The notes: generated by a model from the sequence alone, not told the origin. DNA of 64,000 nt from Escarpia spicata (GCA_963995525.1 OZ023206.1:69881085-69945084), one strand, 5' to 3'; shown: positions 22,617 through 31,128, counted from the first letter of the stretch. Program-made: numbers and translations.

Positions 22617-23019
22617 TCAACAATATTGAAGCATATTATGGCATTACTAGGTTTCGCAGCCGACCGATGTTCAATATATTAGTGTATTTTATTACTGTAT
22701 TAGTTGTTTTTGTAGATATCACTATACGTTGTTATCACATTTATGTTGTAGTTATTTGCTAAAATGCAAGTAATGACAATGTCTGTTTTTCTTTCGTAGG
22801 ATCGACACTTACCAGATATCTAGCAAGACGTGCTTCAAAGAACCACCATGCGTCGAGTTGAAAAGCGAGGGTTCCATCCATGTGTTTGCTTGTATCTCAT
22901 ATGACGAATGGAATTGCGATTACGTAGTATTGAAAAATAAAGATAGCGCGAAACTCTGGGAACATAAGTACATATTCAACAGAAAATTCAGTTGCGATAA
23001 GCAAAGAGTATGCCCGTGA
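4804..23019 (+). CDS. PLAT gene A: small secreted cysteine-rich PLAT/LH2-domain protein (3 exons)
   Basis: Exons 4804-4900, 21396-21543 and 22800-23019 join as 97+148+220 nt, giving 154 residues plus TGA. Exon 1 encodes a signal peptide ([22 protein letters not shown]). Exons 2 and 3 encode one PLAT/LH2 beta-sandwich: [11 protein letters not shown], then [19 protein letters not shown], the diagnostic RNQIDTYQI spanning the second junction, [10 protein letters not shown] and a tail ending CDKQRVCP. Intron phases are 1 and 2 with GT-AG borders. PLAT domains usually bind lipid or protein partners, often next to a lipase or lipoxygenase; here the domain stands alone after a signal peptide, with about eight cysteines in the mature chain suggesting disulphides. 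A secreted lipid- or membrane-interacting role is inference. Polyadenylation motifs (AATAAA) lie near 23255 and 23345. Intron 1 has absorbed the Gypsy element and many repeats. A tandem copy is at 41432-63626. Confidence 0.8.
5505..5669 (+). repeat. 5' LTR of the Gypsy element
   Basis: It begins TGTAGAGTTACC, ends ACAACACA, and contains AATAAAA near its middle. It matches 9763-9927 except for T/C in AGAATGC and G/A in ACGTGTTT. Confidence 0.95.
5670..5680 (+). other. primer-binding site (tRNA-Leu type)
   Basis: TGGTGGCAGCG directly abuts the 5' LTR. It is complementary to the CGCTGCCACCA 3' end typical of some animal tRNA-Leu. The second Gypsy remnant has the identical 11 bases at 56747-56757. 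Confidence 0.75.
5691..9674 (+). pseudogene. Gypsy gag-pol polyprotein, one in-frame stop in RT
   Basis: The frame starts 11 bp after the primer-binding site and runs 1,327 codons, broken only by a TGA at 7362-7364 inside the reverse transcriptase palm. Domains in order: capsid-like Gag (about residues 1-200); two zinc knuckles, one atypical ([15 protein letters not shown], about 232) and one canonical CX2CX4HX4C ([14 protein letters not shown], about 254); a retropepsin segment [13 protein letters not shown] (about 313), where the usual catalytic Asp of DTGA is Glu; RT with HMDD (7464-7475); RNase H ([14 protein letters not shown]); integrase with an HHCC zinc finger (near 8580-8690) and DDE core ([24 protein letters not shown]). 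Gag and pol share one frame. The nonsense codon and the protease substitution make this copy unlikely to be autonomous. Confidence 0.93.
9749..9762 (+). other. polypurine tract of the Gypsy element
   Basis: The purine-rich run TGAGGGGAGG lies immediately before the 3' LTR, in the position expected for plus-strand priming. Confidence 0.75.
9763..9927 (+). repeat. 3' LTR of the Gypsy element
   Basis: 165 bp, the same length as the 5' LTR, with the two differences noted there. It is followed by the target-site duplication GATAG. Confidence 0.95.
9960..10815 (-). mobile_element. decayed LINE fragment (RT and C-terminal region)
   Basis: Minus-strand pieces include [22 protein letters not shown] near 10860-10780, [14 protein letters not shown] near 10700, and [28 protein letters not shown] near 10330, which are RT blocks of a Jockey/CR1-type LINE distinct from the one at 1-3600. 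Several frameshifts are present. The matching interval in copy B (41540-41740) keeps both flanks but lacks the central 680 bp or so. Confidence 0.8.
11090..11610 (-). mobile_element. CR1-like LINE 3' fragment
   Basis: The minus-strand ORF at 11440-11129 reads [39 protein letters not shown] and [12 protein letters not shown], the C-terminal end of the same CR1-like family seen at 1-3600. The adjacent 11450-11600 carries the QRRATK-type segment. It is a short 3' piece, typical of 5'-truncated LINE copies, and is absent from copy B. Confidence 0.85.
11610..12816. other. intron DNA; first part shared with the gene B intron
   Basis: Positions about 11810-12000 match 41950-42110 (for example GGCTGTGAACA and GTTCTCTGCGTGAAAGTG), part of the segmental duplication. 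From about 12100 to 17260 there is no counterpart in copy B. I see no gene here. Confidence 0.5.
12824..13676 (+). mobile_element. non-autonomous DNA transposon (MITE) copy 1, 853 bp
   Basis: The terminal inverted repeats start CAAAAATAGATAAGCGAGC and extend roughly 35 bp. A 7-bp direct repeat, GTAGTAT, flanks it at 12817-12823 and 13677-13683. The interior matches 47037-47789 in the opposite orientation, except for about 100 bp present only here. There is no coding capacity. The superfamily is uncertain: a 7-bp duplication fits hAT, P or Dada-like elements. Confidence 0.8.
13801..14000. other. assembly gap (200 N)
   Basis: Exactly 200 unresolved bases, probably a placeholder-size gap. ORFs crossing it are meaningless. 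Confidence 0.99.
14001..14285 (-). mobile_element. LINE 3' end fragment (RTE/R4-like C-terminus)
   Basis: Minus-strand reading gives [34 protein letters not shown] and [15 protein letters not shown], the C-terminal block of a large class of LINE reverse transcriptases. It ends in a (GAT)n tail against the gap. The fragment may continue into the unresolved bases. Confidence 0.75.
14290..14820. other. non-coding stretch, nothing recognised
   Basis: AT-rich intron DNA of gene A with no exon-like signal or repeat that I can name. Confidence 0.35.
14824..14943 (+). repeat. (TG)n plus (TGCG)n compound microsatellite
   Basis: About 55 bp of alternating TG is followed by TTTG variants and then a GTGC/GTGCG run. 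Open frames across it are repeat artefacts. Confidence 0.98.
15713..15814 (+). promoter_or_regulatory. candidate TATA promoter with short first exon
   Basis: CTATATAAA near 15713 is followed about 80 bp later by ATG AAG ATC GTC CAA G and a good donor (CAAG|GTTAGT), with no upstream ATG after the TATA box. This looks like a core promoter with a first exon ending in phase 1. Possible downstream exons with acceptors near 16700 and 17060 do not give a convincing protein, so no gene is called. It lies in the part of intron 1 missing from copy B. Confidence 0.3.
15830..17260. other. non-coding or unresolved exon region
   Basis: It holds a short signal-peptide-like frame at 16640 ([20 protein letters not shown]) that hits a stop 32 codons later, and a good acceptor TTACAATTTCAG near 17061 opening a frame of about 50 codons with a hydrophobic patch ([11 protein letters not shown]). 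These could belong to the promoter at 15713, but the phases do not join cleanly. Confidence 0.3.
17260..18290 (+). repeat. segmental-duplication block A, includes LINE C-terminal remnant
   Basis: It matches about 42225-43550, for example GCGAACGGCGAAATTTGGGA, AAGCATGGTTCCACCCTTAG and GCTCACTGCATTGGCTCCC. Within it, 17880-18140 is a degraded plus-strand LINE C-terminus (LHWLPV, ITYQALS, GIRAL and NSLSAF-type residues). Differences are substitutions plus small indels. The block lies in intron 1 of gene A; its partner lies in intron 1 of gene B. Confidence 0.8.
17724..17842. repeat. nested inverted repeat unique to copy A
   Basis: The outer arms ACTGCGATTCCCTTACATAT and its near-complement ending GGGAATCGCAGT enclose an inner hairpin GTGTCCAACC/GGTTGGACAC. 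Copy B (43028-43100) has the left outer arm and one inner arm only, so the second half arose or survived only here. Confidence 0.75.
18300..18850 (-). pseudogene. pogo/Tigger-like transposase C-terminal remnant
   Basis: Minus-strand reading in shifting frames gives [18 protein letters not shown] (family consensus QPxDAGIIxxxKxxYR) followed by [19 protein letters not shown] (xWxxIKPETIxNCxxxxG). Frame changes and stops show that it is dead. Just to the right, 18890-18990 carries a repeat with CCGACTTAGGCGAG that recurs at 26660-26775 and 28480-28522. Confidence 0.65.
18890..18990 (+). repeat. pogo/Tigger-associated repeat
   Basis: It contains TGCGATCCGACTTAGGCGAG and ATCTCGGATCAAATGGACC. The reverse complement lies at 26660-26775. 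It is probably a terminal part of the same DNA transposon family. Confidence 0.6.
19385..19790 (-). mobile_element. L2-like LINE 3' end
   Basis: On the minus strand, a C-terminal motif RPLKTHLFR near 19735 is followed by an AT-rich 3' UTR and the terminal stem with CTATAGCGCC near 19415. This matches the tail architecture of the LINE at 26776-28280 and of the fragment at 52075-52215. Confidence 0.6.
19800..20840. other. non-coding stretch, nothing recognised
   Basis: Only short ORFs without splice or domain support. No named repeat identified. Confidence 0.35.
20843..21130 (+). repeat. dispersed repeat, inverted copy at about 43850-44060
   Basis: It shares GGTCAGAGCTAATTTGCATA, CATACCTGAAAACAT and GGACACATAATGTTGATTG with the minus strand of 43850-44060; its right half also matches 63300-63445 next to gene B exon 2. 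It may be a DNA-transposon derivative. The part nearest exon 2 belongs to the gene duplication. Confidence 0.65.
21396..21543 (+). CDS. PLAT gene A exon 2 (N-terminal half of PLAT domain)
   Basis: The acceptor is ATCTGTTGCAG|GA and the donor is ACCA|GTAAAT. The exon is 148 nt and runs from phase 1 to phase 2. It encodes [29 protein letters not shown] and [16 protein letters not shown], the first PLAT strands including the GTD turn. Copy B at 63479-63626 has exactly the same length and phases. Confidence 0.88.
21590..21616 (+). repeat. short (TG)n tract after exon 2, conserved in position in copy B
   Basis: GTGTGTGTGTGCGTGGGTG follows the exon 2 donor by about 30 bp. A longer version lies in the same place at 63682-63758 in copy B, and both are followed by GCAAA(C/G)AATGAT(A/G)AGATCAATA. 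Confidence 0.85.
22472..22615 (+). repeat. (ACACGC)n then (AC)n microsatellite
   Basis: A compound run in intron 2 of PLAT gene A; reading frames across it are artefacts. Confidence 0.98.
22800..23019 (+). CDS. PLAT gene A exon 3 (C-terminal half of PLAT domain, stop)
   Basis: The acceptor is TTTCTTTCGTAG|G. The first base completes the Gln codon, giving the PLAT strand [12 protein letters not shown]. Then follow CVELKSEGS, a [16 protein letters not shown] strand pair, KLWEHKYIF and a cysteine-bearing end. TGA is at 23017-23019. This exon is too short and too far from exon 2 to be found without the splice join. Confidence 0.85.
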
Positions 23020-24340
23020 ACAGGAAAGTAATCCGTGCACCCGACTGGACTCGCATGTTCAGTTTCTTCGTTGCTGTTTTCATGTTGTTGTTATTATTGT
23101 TACTATTCACGGTCCTTAGCAATATCAACCGTGATGCGAACTCAGCAGTGGACTGCATCATCGTCGTTGAAAACAATACAGTTAGTATGTGTCAGTCAAT
23201 ACAAGACGATAATATTTACGTGCTTTCAGCGTGACTTTTACCGGGGACTCGGTAAATAATAAAATATAATAAATAGATTGGTCCCAGAAAAAACCTATGT
23301 TGCTCTTAAATCGTTTTCATTGTAGGCCTATTGCATATTGCACCTCAATAAAGGTATATGTAAAATATGCGATTATCTCATTTCGAAGAAATTACGCAAC
23401 AGTTTTTGTTTCGGATGGATTAAGTGTTATATTACTGTAAAGCTGGACATCAGCAAACTGTGTAAGTCGAGGATATGTATTAAATTGTTATTCGAAAGAA
23501 ATGTGTTCGTGAAAAATAAATGAGTCGTGGAAGCAACTATCCGTGCGTGTGTGAGTATGTGCGTGTGTGCGCGCGTGTGTGTGTACATTTTAAAAACGTC
23601 GCAATTCCATTTGCACTTGATTGTGTGGATCAAAAACACTTGCATTTCCGTCAAAACATATGCATTTGCATTTCAATGATTTAAGCAAAACCGCTTGCAT
23701 TTGAATACACTGCTCACAAATACACAGCAGCGTTACATAACGCGCTCGCAGATACTCGTTGTTTGTTCGAAATGTCGAGGTTCGGAGAGAATGTGAAGTA
23801 CACCTCCATTGATGGGCACAAGTCGTGATAATGTTAAATATTATTCGTATTGCAATGCTATTGGCATAAAGGTAGACAAATATCATTGTGTCAGCGTCAA
23901 CTTCATGTCTGATCACCGGTTCAACATTACACATAATAGGTATACCCGCCAACTCTCCCGGGGAATCCGGTAATCTTCCGGATTGTTGATGGATCTCCCG
24001 GAATACAGGTACATCTCCCGGATTTTCTCAATCAGCACCCACTCCCCCGCCTTCGAAACAATGCGACGCACCAGAAGTCGTTCTGAACCGCGGAAGTTTC
24101 GGCTAAAAATCTTAAACAACACCCCCAGCGTCTTCGAATCTACGAGGGAGCAAACCGGTGAAGTTCCAGCGACAAATCCAACAGCACCCGCTCCCCGTCT
24201 TCCGATGTCAAGATCCGTGACAGCGCGACGAGACAGCGCGACTCGGGAAGGGTGCTGAACCGCTGATGAATCTTCCGGATTACAACAAAAAGGTGGCACG
24301 TAGAAAGATCTCAGTTGAGATTTTTCAGCACGCACACACG
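23020..24340. other. 3' flank of PLAT gene A and unassigned sequence
   Basis: Contains candidate poly(A) signals for gene A near 23255 and 23345. Between 23945 and 24275 several TCTCCCGG or CTTCCGGAT motifs recur (CCGCCAACTCTCCCGG and others), a pattern seen in some DNA-transposon termini. I could not define ends or a transposase. Confidence 0.4.
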
Positions 24341-24344
24341 CGCG

Positions 24345-24346
24345 CG

Positions 24347-24412
<66 letters not shown>
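24345..24412 (+). repeat. (CA)n microsatellite
   Basis: A nearly pure CA dinucleotide run. Confidence 0.98.
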
Positions 24413-24419
24413 TTTATGG

Positions 24420-25035
24420 ACGATCCTCACGAAAGGTGTACACATTATCGATTTGGCGACTTTGATATATGTTTCATTTTTTAGTGTGATATAATAAACA
24501 TATTAAAGATCTGACCATAATCTGGTTCGTCGATACCACGCGAACCAGATAGACCGTCCGTCTTGCAACATCTCATGTCACTGTAATATTAGTCACTACG
24601 CTTTTTTGATGGTTTGATTTTTGATACAGTCATGTGGAAAGTAAATTCGTCAGTTGTCAACGGACGGTTTTATAGTTTCCCTGCTGCTTAAATTGTGTAT
24701 GTTTATTTACACGTCTTCTTCGTCATACAACACACCATATAAGACATGTTAGAAGTCTACTTATACTGTAAAAGACACTGTTGGGACGTATGACTAAAAT
24801 AGAAAAAGATGGTATCAATTCGTTTTTGGGGGGTCATTAATGATAATGGTAATTGCGGACTAGGAAAAATTCGAAATAGCAATAACGTATTTGGGTCATT
24901 CTCCGAATACCGTAACTTTGATGTTGCTGGTTTTTTTTAATTACGCCTTGTAATATTTCTGGTGCGATGCTTCGTAAGTGTAATTCATATGATAGCTGAG
25001 AAAGGCCATAATATTTTGAGTGGAAATTCGCACCG
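24420..25035. other. non-coding stretch, nothing recognised
   Basis: AT-rich, with no exon or repeat I can support. Confidence 0.35.
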
Positions 25036-25039
25036 CTAT

Positions 25040-25165
25040 TGGGCAATGACGCGATGCGATGGACGATACGCGATGATGCGCAGTGTGATCTGCGATGTGA
25101 TGACCGATGAGATGCGCGATTCGATTCGCGATGCGATTGGCTATGTGATGCGCGATGCGAAGCCA
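25040..25165 (+). repeat. degenerate GCGATGNGAT tandem repeat
   Basis: About a dozen variants of GCGATGCGAT, GTGATGCGCGAT and CGATTCGCGAT in 125 bp. It is unusually CpG-rich against an AT-rich background and reads as a Ser/His/Arg-rich frame on the minus strand, which is a repeat artefact. Confidence 0.85.
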
Positions 25166-25169
25166 TGGT

Positions 25170-26650
25170 ATAAATTATTAAATGATCATGCACCTGCCGA
25201 AAACGAGACTTAGGTAGCAATTTGTATTTTATTTTAAACAACTTCCTATTGTGTTCAGAATATGTGATGAAGGCTGAAGACGCTGACTTAACGTACACGG
25301 TTACACATCTATTTATTTTGTACAAAGGAGTGTGTGTTCGTGCTTATAAATAATGTGACGGCAGTCCAGAGGAATTTAATTAAGGTAACTTTTTGGTGCT
25401 ATGCACCTAAAAGAGTTAATGCAAACTAACTATTTCCAACTGTAATAATATTTTTTACGTCAGTGGTTTACTGGTAATATTATCTCAAATTGGAAAATTA
25501 TAATGAAATCTTCGATAACACGAAGGCATCTTACTGATGGCGACCAAAAGCAACCAATAAACGAGCAGCATTATTTTTACCACAATGTTCCCATGACGTA
25601 GGCAATGTTGTCAACACTGACAACACATGTTACGGCATACGCTGTACAGTTCACTCTGTTCGGCTCATTTTGAATAAACGTGTTTGGAAGTGGATGTATT
25701 TCATCAGTTAATGGGACAAGACCCGTCGAAACGTCGGCGACGTCGGGTTTTGAAGCAATGCCGACGATATTTAGTTACAGACCACACTGTCCACAACCGT
25801 CGAAACACCGCACATTCTCCGTCGAGCGCGCTGCCAAGTGAAGTCAGATCGCAAGAACGTTGGTATTGAGTATTCAGTACCTAAATGATAATCTTGTACC
25901 ATTTCACACTGCATGATCTGACGTTATATACGCAATTGTATTGTTTATAAACATCCGGCATAGTTAACTTTCTAGCTTTGGAATGGTGTCGGCAGGAACT
26001 GAACCTCAGACAGACTTAACCTCGGCTTTGAGGAATGCATGCCTTCCACCGGGAATTTGACGGTTATTATTATTATTTTTATTTGGTCTTACCTTGATTG
26101 GTATCACGGCCGCATGAACAAAGATATGCTGGAAATAATCTTGAACTACATGACACATTGAAGACTAGAAAGTCGACGACAAGCAAAAGTTAACGGCAAT
26201 CAATTCGCGTGAGCGATAATATACCACTTTGGTTAACGTCACCGGGCAGAAAAGTCTGGAATTGTCGCTGTGACCCCTTCAGAATGTTTTGTAATAACAT
26301 TTCAAGGCAGAATGTGTTTGTGTGTTAAATGAATTTGTTGTAAATACATTCTGTTGAACATTTGTCTTTTATAAATCACTGCCTGATGACCACTGATAAG
26401 GGTTCCAACAAAAAGATTACTAAATAACATATATATGAGTATAAATCAAATAAGCATCAAAGGACTGAATGACTACGCAGGGTATATTCTCCTTTTTTCA
26501 AATAACTAACTACCCATCAGCAGCAGGGAAATGCTGGATAATCAGCTCCCATTACATAACAGTGACAATGTTTTTATGATCTAAATCGGATCTTTGCTCA
26601 ACTCGGACAGAATTCCGAGGAACGGTTGATTTGTAATGCATTTCCCATAC
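25170..26650. other. non-coding stretch, nothing recognised
   Basis: Short chance ORFs only. A Trp-poor basic ORF at 25684-25869 has no splice or domain support. Confidence 0.35.
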
Positions 26651-26659
26651 AAATCTTTG

Positions 26660-26775
26660 TGTAAGTCAGATTATGCAAGTCGGATCTTCATCTAACTCGG
26701 AATAATTGAGTCGGTCCATTTGATCCGAAATAATGTGTGTTCCTCGCCTAAGTCGGATCGTAGTATTCAACAAAA
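26660..26775 (-). repeat. pogo/Tigger-associated repeat (inverted relative to 18890-18990)
   Basis: Contains CTCGCCTAAGTCGGATC and GGTCCATTTGATCCGA, the reverse complement of the 18.9-kb copy. The LINE at 26776-28280 abuts it directly, and another segment with the same CCGACTTAGGCGAG end lies at 28480-28522, so the LINE may have inserted into this element. Confidence 0.6.
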
Positions 26776-28280
26776 TAAATAAATAAAATGAATAAAAGTA
26801 CTTATATAGCGCCCAATCAATAAAAATTGCCCTCGGGCGCTTTACATACATGCACACGTATATAACAGTATTTTACATAAAAAGAAATGCTAACTAATAA
26901 ATAAATATGTATAAATATAACATTACCTTAAATATAGTTTAAAAAAAAAATAGATCATTAAAAAACGTTTAAATAAATTAAGACATTCTTAAAAACTACT
27001 ATAAATATATTCATTTATAAAAGGAGAATAACCATAAATATGTTAAGAAACTAATAAAACAAAAATATATGACAGCACATAAAATCTCCTCGTCGGTGAA
27101 TTATAAAAAACTCTTGTTTAAAAAGGTGAGTCTTCAAGTGTTTTAAACACTTGTAATGATGTTGCTGTCCTGAGCGTAGGAGGCAAATTGTTCAATAGAA
27201 CCGCCGAGCAAACCGCGAAACGGTGATCACCATGAGTAACAGTTTGTGAGGCCGGTACGAACAAAAGGCGAGGCTGCGAGGTAGATCGCAGAGTTCTGTT
27301 GATGGGACGGTAGCCAATTACCTCACTTATGTAGTCCGGCGCTAGACCATTCAAGGCACAATAAGCAAACACCAGCACTTTGTGGGTCGGTCTCAAATGA
27401 ACGGGTAGCCAGTGTAAACGCTGCAACACGGGCGTGATGTGTTCGTATTTCCTCGTGCGAGTAATTAGGCGAGTGGCACAGTTCTGCACCCTTTGTAGAC
27501 GTTGCATCACCGTGTGTGGGAGACCATAAAGAAGTGCATTCCCATAATCTAAACGTGATGTCACTAGTGCGTGAACAAGTGTCTTGCATGATTCTTCCGT
27601 CAGATGTAGCCGAATTCGCCCAATGTTTCTAATGTGATAGCAGCTTTTCACAGTGTTGGCAATCTGCTGTTCCATTTTCAGGTTGCTATCAAATAGCACA
27701 CCCAAACTGCGCACGCACGATGATGGTTGAATTCGATGGCCGGCTATTGTGATGTATACATTGGCAGGCAGACTGCCGCGTTTCTTCGCTGGAGAAAAAA
27801 ACGATCGCCTCGGATTTATCTGTGTTCAGTTTTAACTGGTTTCTAGTCAACCATGCAGCCACTTCCGCAACGCACAATTCCACCTTAGCCAGTGCCGCCA
27901 CAATTGATTCATCTCGTTCAACCGTGAGGTAGATTTGAATGTCATCAGCATAACAGTGATGCTCCATGCCGTGTTTAGCAACAATATCTCCGATAGGTTT
28001 GGTGTGCATGCAATACAAAGTAGGGCCCAACACCGACCCTTGGGGGACGCCACACGCCAATATTGACTCAACCGACTCCGCACTTCCCTCTGCCACTTTC
28101 TGATACCGTTCGCTAATGTAGGATTTCAGCCACGCAAGCGCCTTATCGGTGATACCGAATGAGTGTTCAAGTCGAGTCATCAACAACTCATAATCAACTG
28201 TATCAAACGAGGAAGACAAATCAAGCATCACGAGAATTGTTGTACATTTCCTATCCAATTTCGCGGCAATGTCATTCTTG
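26776..28280 (-). mobile_element. 5'-truncated L2/CR1-group LINE
   Basis: On the minus strand, RT starts near 28280 and the C-terminus ends near 27118. Then come an AT-rich 3' UTR, a terminal stem (GGCGC...GCGCC near 26810-26842) and a (TTTA)n-like tail at 26790-26765. The 5' half with the endonuclease is missing. The terminal stem resembles those at 19400 and 52095, so the three share a tail type. Confidence 0.85.
27118..28258 (-). pseudogene. LINE reverse transcriptase, frameshifted
   Basis: Segment 28258-27689 encodes the RT core: VMLDLSSSFDTVDYELL, ACGVPQGSVLGPTLYCM and HHCYADDIQIYLTV with the catalytic YADD. A one-base frameshift near 27700 moves the reading into 27714-27118, which carries the thumb and C-terminal region (LGVLFDSNLKMEQQI, SRLDYGNALLYGLP and LHWLPVHLRPTHKV). 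All core RT catalytic residues are visible, but the shift prevents a single protein. Related family members use this enzyme for target-primed reverse transcription. Confidence 0.88.
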
Positions 28281-28439
28281 GTAAGCTATATAACCTTAGA
28301 GATACGTGCCAAAATGAAGCATACAACTGTTTTAATACTGCATGATGTTGTTTGTGGACATCAACCTTTATAGAGTTACCGCGTTATTTACAGTTACCTA
28401 AGGGCTTTTAGAGGGTTGCCTTTGGCGCTGGGATATATG

Positions 28440-28522
28440 TAATCTTCGGCTAAGTCGTACTTTTTTGCAACTCGGATTAAAACACTCGGTCCGACTGAAT
28501 CCGACTTAGGCGAGGTTTACTG
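28440..28522 (+). repeat. pogo/Tigger-type terminal inverted repeat with TA at the edge
   Basis: It ends CCGACTTAGGCGAGGTTTACTG|TA. Read inward it begins CAGTAAACCTCGCCTAAGTC, the CAGT start typical of pogo/Tigger ends. Confidence 0.6.
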
Positions 28523-28783
28523 TAATTTGTTTTGATCAGTTCATTCAATTCCAATTCAATGTGGGTTTTTTATTCAAATTTATGTGTATGACTACTGTAT
28601 GTTTTATCAATTCAATTCCAAATCAAATAAGAATTGATAGTATGTCTGCGACAAACTATCCTTTTCACATAAGACGGATTTAGTGGCTGCTTGCAGACTG
28701 TTGAACCTAAACTCCCATTAGTGTGAAAAATATCACAATATTATATTTGTACTTGAACTGATACTTATCTGTCAACCAAGCAG

Positions 28784-29228
28784 CAGTGTAGCAGTATGTG
28801 CAGCATACAGTGTAGCAGTATGTACAGCATACAGTGTAGCAGTATGTACAGCATACAGTGTAGCAGTATGTACAGCATACAGTGTAGCAGTATGTACAGC
28901 ATACAGTGTAGCAGTATGTATAGCATACAGTGTAGCAGTATGTACAGCATACAGTGTAGCAGTATGTATAGCATACAGTGTAGCAGTATGTACAGCACAC
29001 AGTGTAGCAGTATGTACAGCATACAGTGTAGCAGTATGTATAGCATACAGTGTAGCAGTATGTACAGCATATAGTGTAGCAGTATGTACAGCATACAGTG
29101 TAGCAGTATGTACAGCATACAGTGTAGCGGTATGTACAGCATACAGTGTAGCAGTATGTACAGCATACAGTGTAGCAGTATGTATAGCATACAGTGTAGC
29201 AGTATGTACAGCATACAGTGTAGCAGTA
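28784..29228 (+). repeat. 24-bp minisatellite, about 18.5 units
   Basis: Each unit contains TGTAGCAGTATGTACAGC followed by ATACAG, with occasional variants (TATAGC, TGCAGC, ATAGTG). The unit is a multiple of three and lacks stops in several frames, so long Cys/Tyr-, Leu/His- and Met/Ser-rich ORFs appear on both strands. They are repeat shadows and not genes. Confidence 0.97.
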
Positions 29229-29239
29229 CATAAAACAAG

Positions 29240-29888
29240 AATTAAAGTAACACAAAACATTATTGATATTATTATTTTATTTATTCATTATAAAAGTACT
29301 TTTGTGTTAAAAATGGTAGCAGAACATCACCAATAGATGACATATTTAATAAGGCAAGATGTATTAACATTTGAAATACTTATTGTTTTATTTAATTTTT
29401 AAACTCAACGTAATTATAAATTGAAGTTCTAAATGTCAAATTGCTGAAGCCCCAAAATTACTGGAGTTGAGAGGCTCCTATTTTGGTTTCATGTTCATCT
29501 TCTCAAGGGATATCACCAAATTGATTATTCAAAAACTGAAGAGATGAGTGCAACCAATTTCAGAATTATTGGTTACCTTCATATATAATGACCCACTAAC
29601 ATACACTCCATAATTAATCCAGACATGATCTGTATTCAGTATCTGTCTCTATTGCAGACCTTTACACAACCATTGTCCACTCGCATTCCGCTGTCCCCAG
29701 TGCCTACTAAATCAAACAAGTCTTTTGCACATCGCATCAAGTCGGCATGTACTGCATTATTCACGTGGAAACTCTTATTGATTTCTTGCTTGAAAAAAAT
29801 GAATTCAACATTGTCTTGTTTCAGTAATGTGATAATTTAACAAATTATTTACCGTAATAGTGCACAAACACAATGTCATGTTTTACAG
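29240..29888. other. non-coding stretch, nothing recognised
   Basis: AT-rich, with no supported feature until the exon-like segment at 29889. Confidence 0.35.
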
Positions 29889-30055
29889 ATTCCACGAAAG
29901 AGGGTTGCTCCTACTTCCACCGTTACACCACGACATGTTCTGCAAGCCCTTCCCCACCTGACAAAGTATTGTCACACTGGACAACTTAGACTTCAAAGTA
30001 TTTCACAGTTACCTGCTCAAGTACTGCTCCAAAAGACAGCACTTTTTCTATGAAG
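29889..30055 (+). other. exon-like segment, unidentified
   Basis: The acceptor TGTCATGTTTTACAG and donor GAAG|GTAGGA frame 167 nt. The first frame is open for 54 codons (IPRKRVAPTSTVTPRHVL, then KYCHTGQLRLQSISQLPAQV) but meets TGA just before the donor. I do not recognise it. It may be a decayed exon upstream of 30810-31128. Confidence 0.3.
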
Positions 30056-30809
30056 GTAGGACAGAAGTCATACATTGCAATAGGTATTTAGTTGTAAAAA
30101 AAATTGACCTCAGTCATTCTAATAATAGCACCACTAACATATTGTGGCATAGTAACATAGTGGTTAGACCATCATACTGTTTTAAGTCTCTGCCATTTCA
30201 AAGCTTGTGGAGTTTTGCTCACTCCACATTGCTCCAGTTCACTCGGATATATAAATGAGTACCTGGTGGTGATAATATTTTCGTAGTATATGCTGCTTGG
30301 GGCTGAATATTTCCCAGAGGAGGATGGTGGTTGAATGGACAGGACTGTCAGGTGTTAACTATGTCACAGAGATGGCATGAATACTTCACAACTGTATTAA
30401 CTTATTTTAGTGTAATACATTCTCCATGTAATAATAACGATAACAAAATACTGCCACTGTATATACCGTATATAAGATACAAGACAAAAACGAGATGACA
30501 AAAAACGAGTGATGATAAATGCCATTGTGGAGGAATGTAATAATGGGATGCCTTGTTTGTAAGGATCAATATTATTTTTTCAATGTCTGGTTATGAATAC
30601 TTGGCCATTTGAGTACGATTCAAACAGTCAACATTTTAAAACATGATTACCGAGTGCATTTATAGAAGACATATTTATACATTATTGTCATTTGGAAAAT
30701 GGCGTTTCAAAGTTCACTGAAAGCCGACCAGTCGTAAGGAAAGTAATTCACAGCAGCTTACTAACAAGATATAGATGCTGACGGGTTTGTTGCTTTTTGT
30801 TTATTATAG

Positions 30810-31128
30810 GGACGAAAGCACGGCTCATGCTGTCTGCTCTGGCATGGAACTTCCGGCCACGCCCTAGCCAGACAACCCTGTTAACGTGGCAGATGTCTGG
30901 TCAAGAAGGCGCAGGCAGTGGGTGCTGCGAAAGACAACACAGCAGCAGATTTACCTGCAAACCCACCTGCCCGTGCTGATGGAAAGAGTGAATAGTGTCT
31001 ATGTGAGAAATCTGAAACTGCCAGGAATCAATGTCCCAACTGGAATTGCAGTCCTTGGGGCAGATGTGCCCAAGCCTATGAGACATGATCTGCTGGCATC
31101 AAGAGGCAGTCGATTTATAAATAAATAG
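30810..31128 (+). other. exon-like terminal segment, unidentified, possibly frameshifted
   Basis: The acceptor TTGTTTATTATAG precedes 30810. An open frame ending TAG at 31126-31128 reads VADVWSRRRRQWVLRKTT, QIYLQTHLPVLMERVN and LKLPGINVPTGIAVLGADV. Composition and regular hydrophobic spacing look like real protein, but a TAG interrupts the same frame upstream near 30865, and the stretch just after the acceptor is open only in other frames. It could be a decayed host gene or transposon exon. No family is assigned. Confidence 0.35.

Noticed and set aside
23913..24335. 140-codon minus ORF and the opposing plus ORF
   Set aside because: No domain, splice site or conservation; the region has transposon-end-like TCTCCCGG repeats.
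28790..29228. CRISPR-like array
   Set aside because: Units are contiguous 24-mers without unique spacers, and the DNA is eukaryotic.
28707..29260. Long Cys/Tyr- and Leu/His-rich ORFs on the minus strand (up to 182 codons)
   Set aside because: They are translations of the 24-bp minisatellite, open in several frames at once because the unit is a multiple of three and has no stops.
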